From Chryseobacterium gilvum (GTDB taxonomy: Bacteria > Bacteroidota > Bacteroidia > Flavobacteriales > Weeksellaceae): 64,000 nucleotides of DNA. The translations under genes and the position numbers were made by a program. The notes beneath the pieces were generated by a model, which had not been told where the DNA came from, did no database searches, and saw only the letters and a list, made by a program, of their open reading frames with translations. Below are positions 35,318 through 42,718 of the stretch, one piece after another; the first letter of the stretch is position 1, and each line of letters starts with the position of its first letter. The stretch spans positions 372,001-436,000 of the forward strand of contig NZ_JAOTEN010000002.1 in NCBI RefSeq assembly GCF_025628965.1. The letters are read 5' to 3'.

Positions 35318-35901
35318 TTTTTCACTCTGGCCAATGGTCTGAAAGAATACTTTCTTCCGGTGGCCAGATTCTTACAAAGATAGTTTTTTTTGATCAGACC
35401 TTCCAATACATACTTTTCGTTTCGGTAGATAAAAATCTCCCCTCTCTGTATTTCTTCTATAAAGCTAAGGTCGTCTTCATCGTGATTCTCAATATGAAAA
35501 TACTTTACCAGATCCGGACTTGCCATAAAGTTGGCTCTGGGTGATTTTGAAAACTGAATGATAATCGGCCTTAAGGTTTCCTCGTAAATTTCCAGGCTTT
35601 CCAAAAGCATTATTTTAAATGTTTGTTTCCACTCGTTTCCGTGCGGTGATATTCTCCTGCCATATTTTTCAAAGGCAATAAGATGAGCAAGCTCATGGGT
35701 AAGTACAAAGAAAAAAAGCTGTGGTGCTAAGGTAGAATTAATGGTAATCTCATGCGAATGATCCGGAAGTTTTCTATAATCTCCCAGCTTAGAATTTCGG
35801 TTTTTGGTAATCTTAATATGAATATAATAATCTGAAAACCAATTTTTTAAATAGGGCAAAGTATTTTTTGGCAAATACCTTTCCAGAGACTCAACAGACA
35901 T
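35308..35901 (-). CDS. SprT-like zinc metalloprotease domain protein
   Basis: A 197-residue protein with the zinc-protease motif HELAH in FFFVLTHELAHLIAFEKYGRRISPHGNEWKQTF, which matches the SprT-like family. Eukaryotic Spartan with the same domain removes DNA-protein crosslinks; the bacterial role is unknown. It lies 1 base after the TolC-family gene and overlaps the start region of manC, so it is translated within an envelope operon, which does not directly tell its function. Confidence 0.85.
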   Translation of the reverse strand: MSVESLERYLPKNTLPYLKNWFSDYYIHIKITKNRNSKLGDYRKLPDHSHEITINSTLAPQLFFFVLTHELAHLIAFEKYGRRISPHGNEWKQTFKIMLLESLEIYEETLRPIIIQFSKSPRANFMASPDLVKYFHIENHDEDDLSFIEEIQRGEIFIYRNEKYVLEGLIKKNYLCKNLATGRKYSFRPLARVKKCS

Positions 35902-35902
35902 G

Positions 35903-37249
35903 TTACAAACTTAACGGAATTCCTGCATAAAAATTCAACAATTTCAGACTGAAAAGATAATTATATTTTGCCTGCTCTACAGAACCTTGTGCGTTTGCAT
36001 AATTATTTCTGGCAATGTTAAGGTCATAAATTGTTCCTCTTCCGGCAGCATAGCTTTTATCTGCAAAATCCATGGCAAGTTTTGTACTTTTTTCAGCTTC
36101 TACAGCCGCAAGATATACTTCATAATTGGCATCTACGTCAAACTGTGCTTTTTGTACATTTTGCTTCACAGCCTGCTTTTGCTGGTCTAATGTGTTTTTG
36201 GCAATATTTTCGTTGATTTTTGACTGCTCTACCTGAAGCTTGGTTATTCCCTTGTTAAAAATCGGAATATTCACAGAAAGCCCTCCCTGCTGACCAAAAT
36301 TGTCTTTATATTGCCTAAAAAGGCTTGGCTCTTGAGCCGCATTTCCAAACTGGTCATATCCTGAGTAGCTTGTATTTAAAAGGTTATTATAAAAACTTCC
36401 TATTCCTACACTTGCCGTAATCGTTGGCCAGAAAGCAGTTCTTGTAATCTCTGTCTGCGCTTCCGCAGATTTTATCCTGCTTTCTGCCGCTTTAATCTGG
36501 GGCTGGTTTTCGTAAGCGGTCACCAAAACTTCATCTACAGAAATCAGTTGGGGCGCCAGTTTTTCTGAAATCACTACGTTTTCAACATCAAAATCTTTAT
36601 AATCTTCCAACTGTAAAAGCTGTGCTAAAGCAAATAAGCTTCTTCCGACATTGATTTCTGCTGTTTTAAGATTTTGTTTTTCTCTTGCCCATGCCGCTTC
36701 TGCTTCTGCAGAAATGGTCTGTGAGGTCGTTCCTACTTCTGTGGTAATTTTTGCTCTGTCAAATTGTTTTTTTGCATTATCAGTGGCACTTTGAGCGATT
36801 TTGACAATTTCCTTATTCAGTAAGGTTGTTAAATACTGCTGTGCAATCTGTAGGGAGATATCATTTTTAATGGTTTCAATATCATACTGGCTGGCTTCAA
36901 CGTCAAATTGAGTTCTTCTGACTGTTTTTTCCAGTCTTCCGTTATTGTACACCAAGATATCTGCGCCTAAATTCAAATTATTGCTGAATCTGTCGTTTCT
37001 GATGCTTCCCGTCCCAAAAGAAGTCTGCCCGAAACTCACCGTATTTCCTATGTTGGCAGAAACAGACGGAAGATAATTCCGCTGGGCGATTTTTAAATTA
37101 GAATCCTGAATTTGTTTTGAATATTGATTTTGGATCACCTGAAGATTATGTTTTACCGCATAATCCACACATTCTCTTAAAGACCATTTTTTCTGGGAAT
37201 GTACTCCCATAAAGACAAATCCTAAAACAACGATCAAAACTTTTTTCAT
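35903..37249 (-). CDS. TolC family outer-membrane efflux protein
   Basis: A 448-residue protein with a signal peptide (VLIVVLGFVFMGVHSQ) and two OEP repeats of long helices and strands (WSLRECVDYAVKHNLQV and later VTAYENQPQIKAAESRIKSAEAQ). It should form a trimeric outer-membrane channel working with an inner-membrane pump, but no adaptor or RND pump gene is adjacent. A longer frame starts with GTG at 37264; the ATG at 37249 gives a normal signal peptide and is preferred. It heads a minus-strand operon with SprT-like, manC, a lipoprotein and an acetyltransferase. Confidence 0.9.
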   Translation of the reverse strand: MKKVLIVVLGFVFMGVHSQKKWSLRECVDYAVKHNLQVIQNQYSKQIQDSNLKIAQRNYLPSVSANIGNTVSFGQTSFGTGSIRNDRFSNNLNLGADILVYNNGRLEKTVRRTQFDVEASQYDIETIKNDISLQIAQQYLTTLLNKEIVKIAQSATDNAKKQFDRAKITTEVGTTSQTISAEAEAAWAREKQNLKTAEINVGRSLFALAQLLQLEDYKDFDVENVVISEKLAPQLISVDEVLVTAYENQPQIKAAESRIKSAEAQTEITRTAFWPTITASVGIGSFYNNLLNTSYSGYDQFGNAAQEPSLFRQYKDNFGQQGGLSVNIPIFNKGITKLQVEQSKINENIAKNTLDQQKQAVKQNVQKAQFDVDANYEVYLAAVEAEKSTKLAMDFADKSYAAGRGTIYDLNIARNNYANAQGSVEQAKYNYLFSLKLLNFYAGIPLSL

Positions 37250-37346
37250 ATCAGCTTTTTTCACATTAGACGTTGAGAAATCAAAAAAGTTACACTTTTA
37301 GAAAATTATTGTTTTATTTTAATGAAAGTTTTGAGAATTTTGTATC

Positions 37347-38591
37347 ATGACAAACGAACAATACCGTGAAGCGGTAGACTGGCTTTTCGTTCAGGCTCCG
37401 AATTATCAGCAGGATGGTGAAAAAGCGTATAAACCGGGATTGGAAAATATCACAAGACTTTGTGCTTTTTTTGATAACCCTCAGGAAAAATTACAATGCA
37501 TCCATATCGGCGGAACCAATGGAAAAGGTTCTACAAGCAATATGCTTGCTTCCATACTGCAGGAATCGGGATATAAGATTGGCCTTTATAATTCTCCACA
37601 CCTTATAGATTTTACAGAACGTATTAAGGTTAACGGTGAAAACTGTGATAAAGAATTTGTGTATCAATTTATTCTTAAGCTTAAAGAGCTTCCGGCAGAT
37701 ATTCTTCCTTCATTCTTTGAGTTTACTACCATTATGGCATTTGAATATTTTTATCAGAAAAAAGTAGATTTTGCCATTATCGAAGTGGGACTAGGCGGAA
37801 GATTGGATTCTACGAATATTATCCTGCCCCTTATTTCTGCTATTACTAATGTGCAGCTTGATCATCAGAATATTTTAGGAAACACGATTGAAGAAATTGC
37901 ATTCGAGAAAGCGGGAATTATTAAAAATAGCATTCCTATTGTTTTCGGAGATGATCATGATCTGGTAAAAAATATCATTAAAGAAAAAGCGCATCAGGAA
38001 AAAGCGCCATTTATAGATGCTTCTCTGACAAAAACGAATCTGCAATCTGATTTAAAAGGCAATTATCAGCAAAAAAACATTAAGGTTGTAATCGCCTTGG
38101 TCAAAGAACTAAGGAAATCGGGTTTAAAAATTTCTGATCAGAATATAGAAACCGGGTTACTGAATGTACATTCAAATACAGGTTTTATCGGCCGATGGTT
38201 TGAGTTTTCGCAAGCTCCGTTAACGATTTGTGATACCGCGCACAATCAGGCTGGGCTTGAAGAGGTTTTTGCTCAGTTAAATTCTATTCCGATGCGTAAG
38301 CATGTTGTATTAGGGTTTGTAACGGATAAAAAAATCGATGAAGTAATTGCGATGCTTCCGGAGAATTCTGATTTTTACTTTGCCAAGCCATCTATCAATC
38401 GAGGAAGATCTCCTATTGATTATGAGGAACTGCTAATCCGGGCAAAAATTAATTATACGATTTTTGATTCTGTACAGGATGCTTATATTTCTGCAAAACA
38501 ACATTGTACAGATCATGAGATGATCTATATCGGCGGAAGCAACTTCGTAGTGGGAGAATTTTTAGAAAAAAATTTGTCTCATATAAAATAA
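37347..38591 (+). CDS. folC: Bifunctional folylpolyglutamate synthase / dihydrofolate synthase
   Basis: A 414-residue Mur-ligase-like enzyme that adds glutamate to dihydropteroate and to folates. The ATP-binding HIGGTNGKGSTSN is at about residues 51-63, ALFEFTTIMAFEYF-like FFEFTTIMAFEYF and EVGLGGRLDSTN follow, and the C-terminal domain has CDTAHNQAG and YIGGSNFVVGEF. Length is usual. The last codons and the stop overlap the promoter of the tRNA-Val genes. It is divergent from the TolC-family operon. Confidence 0.95.
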   Translation: MTNEQYREAVDWLFVQAPNYQQDGEKAYKPGLENITRLCAFFDNPQEKLQCIHIGGTNGKGSTSNMLASILQESGYKIGLYNSPHLIDFTERIKVNGENCDKEFVYQFILKLKELPADILPSFFEFTTIMAFEYFYQKKVDFAIIEVGLGGRLDSTNIILPLISAITNVQLDHQNILGNTIEEIAFEKAGIIKNSIPIVFGDDHDLVKNIIKEKAHQEKAPFIDASLTKTNLQSDLKGNYQQKNIKVVIALVKELRKSGLKISDQNIETGLLNVHSNTGFIGRWFEFSQAPLTICDTAHNQAGLEEVFAQLNSIPMRKHVVLGFVTDKKIDEVIAMLPENSDFYFAKPSINRGRSPIDYEELLIRAKINYTIFDSVQDAYISAKQHCTDHEMIYIGGSNFVVGEFLEKNLSHIK

Positions 38592-38604
38592 GTGTGTATA
38601 TTTG
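38573..38604 (+). promoter_or_regulatory. Full Bacteroidetes promoter of the tRNA-Val pair
   Basis: TTTG (38573-38576), a 20-base spacer and TATATTTG (38597-38604) match the -33 TTTG and -7 TAnnTTTG consensus exactly. The predicted start of transcription is near 38610, about 20 bases before the first tRNA. The promoter overlaps the last codons of folC. Confidence 0.85.
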
Positions 38605-38630
38605 CACCACTCAAAACGAGAAATCGTCTG

Positions 38631-38705
38631 GGGCTCTTAGCTCAGTTGGTTCAGAGCATCTGGTTTACACCCAGAGGGTCGGGGGTTCGAATCCCTCAGG
38701 GCCCA
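38631..38705 (+). tRNA. tRNA-Val (anticodon UAC), first copy
   Basis: A complete cloverleaf of 75 bases: acceptor GGGCTCT with AGGGCCC (one G-T pair), D stem GCTC/GAGC, anticodon stem TCTGG/CCAGA around TTTACAC (anticodon TAC), and T arm GGGGG-TTCGAAT-CCCTC. The discriminator is A; CCA is not encoded. Confidence 0.97.
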
Positions 38706-38737
38706 CAAAGGTTACTGAAACCTTTCAAAAAAATTCA

Positions 38738-38812
38738 GGGCTCTTAGCTCAGTTGGTTCAGAGCATCTGGTTTACACCCAGAGGGTCGGGGGTTCGAATC
38801 CCTCAGGGCCCA
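38738..38812 (+). tRNA. tRNA-Val (anticodon UAC), second copy
   Basis: Identical to the first copy over all 75 bases, beginning 107 bases after it. The 32-base spacer holds a small hairpin, AAAGGTT (38707-38713) with AACCTTT (38719-38725), that could guide processing of the joint transcript. No promoter is seen before the second copy, so both depend on the one upstream. Confidence 0.97.
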
Positions 38813-38814
38813 CA

Positions 38815-38844
38815 AAATCTCTCTTTTTCAAGGGAGATTTTTTT
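38815..38844 (+). terminator. Intrinsic terminator after the tRNA-Val pair
   Basis: AAATCTCTCT (38815-38824) pairs with AGGGAGATTT (38831-38840), one G-T pair, then a T-run to 38844. It closely resembles the accD terminator at 23421. Confidence 0.85.
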
Positions 38845-38848
38845 GTTA

Positions 38849-39736
38849 TTAATCTTTTGATTTCTTTAAAAGCAATCCGAGTTTATAAAAATCCAGATAT
38901 TTTATAACAGGAGTTTCTGAAAGTAAATTATCAACTAATTTTTTCTGCACACGTTTATAGATGACTAAAAACGGAATTCTTAACCCATTTTTTATAAGCT
39001 TCTGAGCAATTTCATACACTTTTATATTATGTATAAAAATTTCGTTTTCGGGATTTTGGGATAATTGGATGAGAGAATCTATTGCAATTTCAGTTTTTGC
39101 AAGGAAAATAGTATTTGGCGTATCATCTATATGAATAACCGGATTTTGTATTGCCAAAAATCTCACTTTATTGAGTTCCAGTTTTTTTGCAAAAATATAA
39201 TCTTCATAGCCATAATGTAAAAGTTCTTCATTGAAAGAAAATTGTTTGAACGTATCTCTACGAATGATAAAATTGACAGTTTTAAAAACAGAAAAATCTG
39301 ATGATCTTTCGCCATAAAAAATTTCTCTTTCTACTGAATATTTATTTCTAAGCGTATGGGAATACTTTGGATCAATTCTGAAGCTTCCGTATACCACTTC
39401 TACTCCGTTATTATTTTGTATCTCTTGCAGATAATCAGTCAGGAAGTGTGTGTGAATCAATTTTGCATCACAATCAAGGAATAAAAGATAATTTCCTTTT
39501 GAATAATTTAAAAATAAGTTACGAATGGCAGATCTTCCTATATTTTTTGCAAGAAAAATAAAATCTGAAACTTTATTTTGAATTTCGCGGTTGAGTATAT
39601 TGAATTTTTCATCTGAAGCATCATCAATAAGGATAATTTCTGCGTCTAAATTTTTGTCAGTTATTTCTCTCTCAAGATCACATACTAATTCACGTATATC
39701 AAAATTATAGACCGGTATACAGACAGATAATTTCAT
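38849..39736 (-). CDS. Glycosyltransferase family 2
   Basis: A 295-residue GT-A fold transferase. The nucleotide-sugar part begins SVCIPVYNFDIRELV, has IILIDDASDEKF, and the metal-binding DxD is LLFLDCDAKLI. The later segment YGYEDYIFAKKLELN fits the acceptor-side ED motif. It probably adds sugar to a surface polysaccharide or glycolipid. Its ATG overlaps the stop of the GT9 gene (TAATG), a sign of coupled translation. Confidence 0.88.
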   Translation of the reverse strand: MKLSVCIPVYNFDIRELVCDLEREITDKNLDAEIILIDDASDEKFNILNREIQNKVSDFIFLAKNIGRSAIRNLFLNYSKGNYLLFLDCDAKLIHTHFLTDYLQEIQNNNGVEVVYGSFRIDPKYSHTLRNKYSVEREIFYGERSSDFSVFKTVNFIIRRDTFKQFSFNEELLHYGYEDYIFAKKLELNKVRFLAIQNPVIHIDDTPNTIFLAKTEIAIDSLIQLSQNPENEIFIHNIKVYEIAQKLIKNGLRIPFLVIYKRVQKKLVDNLLSETPVIKYLDFYKLGLLLKKSKD

Positions 39737-40701
39737 TACAGGGTATCGATGATTTGCTGTACACTGATCTCTTCAAGACATGCCCAGTCTCCGCGAAAAC
39801 ATTCTTTATCTCCAAAAACAGAACATGGCCTGCAGGTAAAATCTCTGATCTGTACAACATCTTTTTCGTTTTGTCCAAATCCTAAAAATCCGGCATACGG
39901 ATGCGTAGAACCCCAAATAGAAACACATCTCGTGCCCACAATACTGGCAAGATGCATATTGGCAGAGTCCATAGAAATCATCACTTCAAGTTTTGCAATT
40001 CTGTCCAACTCTTCGGAAAGGCTTAGTTTTCCTGCTAAACTTTGGGTATTCGGAATTTGCTTTTCCCAGCTTTCAAGCGTTTCGATTTCGTTTTTTCCTC
40101 CTCCAAAAAAATAAATGGGATGTTTTTGTGCCAAAATTTTAACCAATTCAAAAGATTTTTCTAAAGGAAGCATTTTTCCCTGATGCTGTGCAAAAGGCGC
40201 AAATCCAATCCCTGCTTTTTCGTCATGTTTTGGCCTTAGTTGGTGAGAAAGCTCAACGGTAAAGCCCATTTCACGAAATACGTCTGCATACCGCTCAACC
40301 GTCTGCTTTAATTTTGTTTTATCCGGGTTCCAGATATTGGTGAGATTTTCTTTTTCTTCTTTGCCTTTATCAATTTTAAATACCTTCATGCCTCTGCGCA
40401 CATAAATTTTATCTAAAATTTTAGTTCTTATAACATCGTGAAGGTCAGCAATATAATCTGGCTTAAATTCTTGAAGGAGCTCTTTTGCGAGCTTACGGAG
40501 ACCTAAAAAACCTTTATAATCATCAAGGTCGATCCCCTTGAACGTAACTCTTTGAATATCAGAAAACAAATCCTCAAAATTACTTCGGGAAACCATTACA
40601 ATTTCTACATCCGGATTTTGTTCTAAGAATTCACGAAATACCGGTACTGTCATCGCGACATCACCGAAAGCGGAAAAACGATATGCTAAGATTCTTGTCA
40701 C
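39736..40701 (-). CDS. Glycosyltransferase family 9 (heptosyltransferase-like)
   Basis: A 321-residue GT-B transferase. The N-terminal ILAYRFSAFGDVAMTVPVFREF and the C-terminal MISMDSANMHLASIVGTRCVSIWGSTHPY are signature segments of the ADP-heptose:LPS heptosyltransferase family. It likely works in lipopolysaccharide core synthesis, though the sugar donor in this group may not be heptose. It ends in a cysteine-containing tail (CRPCSVFGDKECFRGDWAC). Its start is 3 bases after sufE and its stop overlaps the GT2 start. Confidence 0.9.
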   Translation of the reverse strand: MTRILAYRFSAFGDVAMTVPVFREFLEQNPDVEIVMVSRSNFEDLFSDIQRVTFKGIDLDDYKGFLGLRKLAKELLQEFKPDYIADLHDVIRTKILDKIYVRRGMKVFKIDKGKEEKENLTNIWNPDKTKLKQTVERYADVFREMGFTVELSHQLRPKHDEKAGIGFAPFAQHQGKMLPLEKSFELVKILAQKHPIYFFGGGKNEIETLESWEKQIPNTQSLAGKLSLSEELDRIAKLEVMISMDSANMHLASIVGTRCVSIWGSTHPYAGFLGFGQNEKDVVQIRDFTCRPCSVFGDKECFRGDWACLEEISVQQIIDTL

Positions 40702-40704
40702 AGG

Positions 40705-41124
40705 CTAAGACTTCAGCTGATAGGCAACTGCATAAAATTTGATCTGTTTCGTCATCGCCATCAATCCGTTGGCTCTGGAAGGGGATAAAAACTCCTGAAG
40801 GCCGATTTCGGAAATGAAATTAAAGTCGGAATCCAGAATCTCCTGTGTAGAGTGGCCGCTGTAGATACTGACCAAAAGAGAAACAATGCCTTTGGGCAAA
40901 ATACCGTCAGAATCTGCATCGAAAAACAATTTTCCGTCTTTAAACTCTGCATTAATCCAAACTTTACTTTGGCAGCCTTTAATCAGGTTATCATCCGTTT
41001 TTTTTTCTTCAGAAAGCCCTTTCAGCTCTTTTCCGAGGTCAATGATATACTCATATTTCTGCTCCCAGTCTTCAAGAAAAGCAAATTCATCAATGATTTC
41101 CTGTTGTTTTTCCTTAATGGTCAT
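40705..41124 (-). CDS. sufE: SufE family cysteine desulfurase activator
   Basis: A 139-residue protein. SufE takes sulfur from the cysteine desulfurase SufS as a persulfide and hands it to the SufBCD scaffold. The acceptor cysteine lies in IKGCQSKVWI, and SPSRANGLMAM near the end is typical. The start is the ATG at 41124; a longer frame from 41190 adds 22 residues of no known counterpart. It is placed inside a group of glycosyltransferase genes, not in a suf operon, and its stop is 3 bases before the GT9 start. Confidence 0.93.
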   Translation of the reverse strand: MTIKEKQQEIIDEFAFLEDWEQKYEYIIDLGKELKGLSEEKKTDDNLIKGCQSKVWINAEFKDGKLFFDADSDGILPKGIVSLLVSIYSGHSTQEILDSDFNFISEIGLQEFLSPSRANGLMAMTKQIKFYAVAYQLKS

Positions 41125-41232
41125 TTCTATACTTTCTTTTGGCAAAGATACTAATTTATGCTTTAGGCTTGAAGCAGTAAGCGACAACAAAAAAATAAAA
41201 GAAACATTTTTTTATTGCAGATTGCTTTAAGC

Positions 41233-42336
41233 TTATTTTAAAGTTGCTGCTTTTTCAAAAACTTTCAACAGTTTCAATTCTTCATGTTCCCAACAGAGCT
41301 GCTCTGCAGCTTTATTCAGCTCAATCTGATAGTTTTTCCTGCTCTTTCCTAAAACCTGTCTGATTGCTTTCGCAATATTTTCAGGCTGATGATTTTCAAT
41401 AATCTCACCAACATTAAATTGACTTTTAATAGTGAGCATTTCCGGAAGCGGAGACAAAATCAAGGGAACTCTAGCCTGAATGCAGTCTAAAACCTTATTC
41501 GGAAGAGAATACTGATAGCTTGCGCCGGCGTTTTCTTCAATGCTCATCCCAACATCTGCACTTAAAGTAATTTTCCTCAGATCTTCGGGAAGTAATTTTC
41601 CTAAAAACTGAACTTTATTCTGGAGATTTTCTTTTAAAACCAAATCTACATATTCTTTTTTTCTCGGGCCATCTCCGGCAATTTTAAAAATCGCATTTTC
41701 TATGTGATGCATCGCAAGAATGGCCTTGTCGATTCCGCGAAAAGGATTGAGCGCACCTTGGTATAAAATAATTTTAGGATGGTTCTCGGGAATTTCAATC
41801 GGTACATTTATCTTTTGAGGTGCGTTCTGAATAACAGTAGATTTTATCTGATATTGATCTTCAAACCATTGCGCATAACTTTCACTGGCCGTAATCATAT
41901 ATTGAAGATGAGGGATTATTTTCCCCTGCAGATATCTCCAGATTTTCTGTGATATTTTTCCCTGAACAGCGGGCATTTCTGAAAATATTTCGTGGCTGTC
42001 AAACACCAGGGGAATATTCAATTTTTTAGAAATAAGATAATTTGGCAGTAAAGCATCAAGATCATTCGCATGAAGAATGGTATTTTCGTCAGCTTTTTTT
42101 CTGAGCTCGTGATATAATTTCCAATTGAATTCGAAATACGCTGTTTTTAATGTTTTAGAGGCAATATTTATTCTTGAAAAGCGATATGGACGCTGCATGT
42201 GCTCTTCGCCTCCCCAATTATTGCCGATCAATTCGATTTCATAGCCATTTTCATGTAGGGTTCTGCAGACTTTTTCAATTCTCTGATCGGTATAAAGGTT
42301 GCTGAATGCAGAAGTAAGTACTTTATTTCGTCTCAT
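41233..42336 (-). CDS. Glycosyltransferase family 4-like
   Basis: A 367-residue GT-B transferase. The donor-binding C-terminal half has ILYQGALNPFRGIDKAILAM, FKIAGDGPRKKEY and the EENAGASYQYSLPNKVLDCI segment with the retaining-enzyme E-x7-E-like pattern. N-terminal residues MRRNKVLTSAFSNLYTDQRI fit the acceptor side. It likely makes surface glycans. The ATG at 42336 overlaps the TAA of the preceding small membrane gene (TAATG), so this start is favoured over a longer frame from 42411. Confidence 0.88.
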   Translation of the reverse strand: MRRNKVLTSAFSNLYTDQRIEKVCRTLHENGYEIELIGNNWGGEEHMQRPYRFSRINIASKTLKTAYFEFNWKLYHELRKKADENTILHANDLDALLPNYLISKKLNIPLVFDSHEIFSEMPAVQGKISQKIWRYLQGKIIPHLQYMITASESYAQWFEDQYQIKSTVIQNAPQKINVPIEIPENHPKIILYQGALNPFRGIDKAILAMHHIENAIFKIAGDGPRKKEYVDLVLKENLQNKVQFLGKLLPEDLRKITLSADVGMSIEENAGASYQYSLPNKVLDCIQARVPLILSPLPEMLTIKSQFNVGEIIENHQPENIAKAIRQVLGKSRKNYQIELNKAAEQLCWEHEELKLLKVFEKAATLK

Positions 42337-42560
42337 TACTTTTTCTTTGCAGTCAGTAAATGGTAGATTTGTACAAAACAAATGATCGCGTTCGGAATGA
42401 TTACCGGCCACAACATTCCACTGAAAATTCCGTAAATCACGAAGCAGATACAGCCAATTAAATTGACGATTCTGATTTTCCTTAAATCTTTAAGTATAAA
42501 ACTTAAGACGATGAATAATGAAGCGGCATAACCGATGTAAGATGCAATCTCGGAACTCAT
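42336..42560 (-). CDS. Small YgjV/SemiSWEET-like membrane protein
   Basis: A 74-residue protein with three predicted membrane helices: IGYAASLFIVLSFIL, IVNLIGCICFVIYGIFSG and IIPNAIICFVQIYHLL, with short polar links and a KKK end. The Leu/Ile-rich helices with an N-L-I-G-C-I-x-F-x-I-Y-G middle recall YgjV-type proteins and SemiSWEET half-transporters. In databases such short proteins in this phylum are sometimes mislabelled as uroporphyrinogen decarboxylase, which the sequence does not support. It is coupled to the GT4 gene and may move or bind a sugar; that is inference. Confidence 0.72.
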   Translation of the reverse strand: MSSEIASYIGYAASLFIVLSFILKDLRKIRIVNLIGCICFVIYGIFSGMLWPVIIPNAIICFVQIYHLLTAKKK

Positions 42561-42718
42561 GAGAATAAATTGAGGACCACAAACTTAGTCATTTTCAATA
42601 AGATACTAAAACTTTTTTCTGCCATAAAGTCATTAATTGGTTTTTGGTAAAATATTTGTAATTTAGATATAGAATAAACGATAAATGTTATCGTTGTTCT
42701 AATTTGAGATACAATATT

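Noticed and set aside
38594-38860. Open frame of 88 codons on the plus strand
   Set aside because: It reads straight through both tRNA-Val genes and repeats itself with their period; it is not a protein gene.
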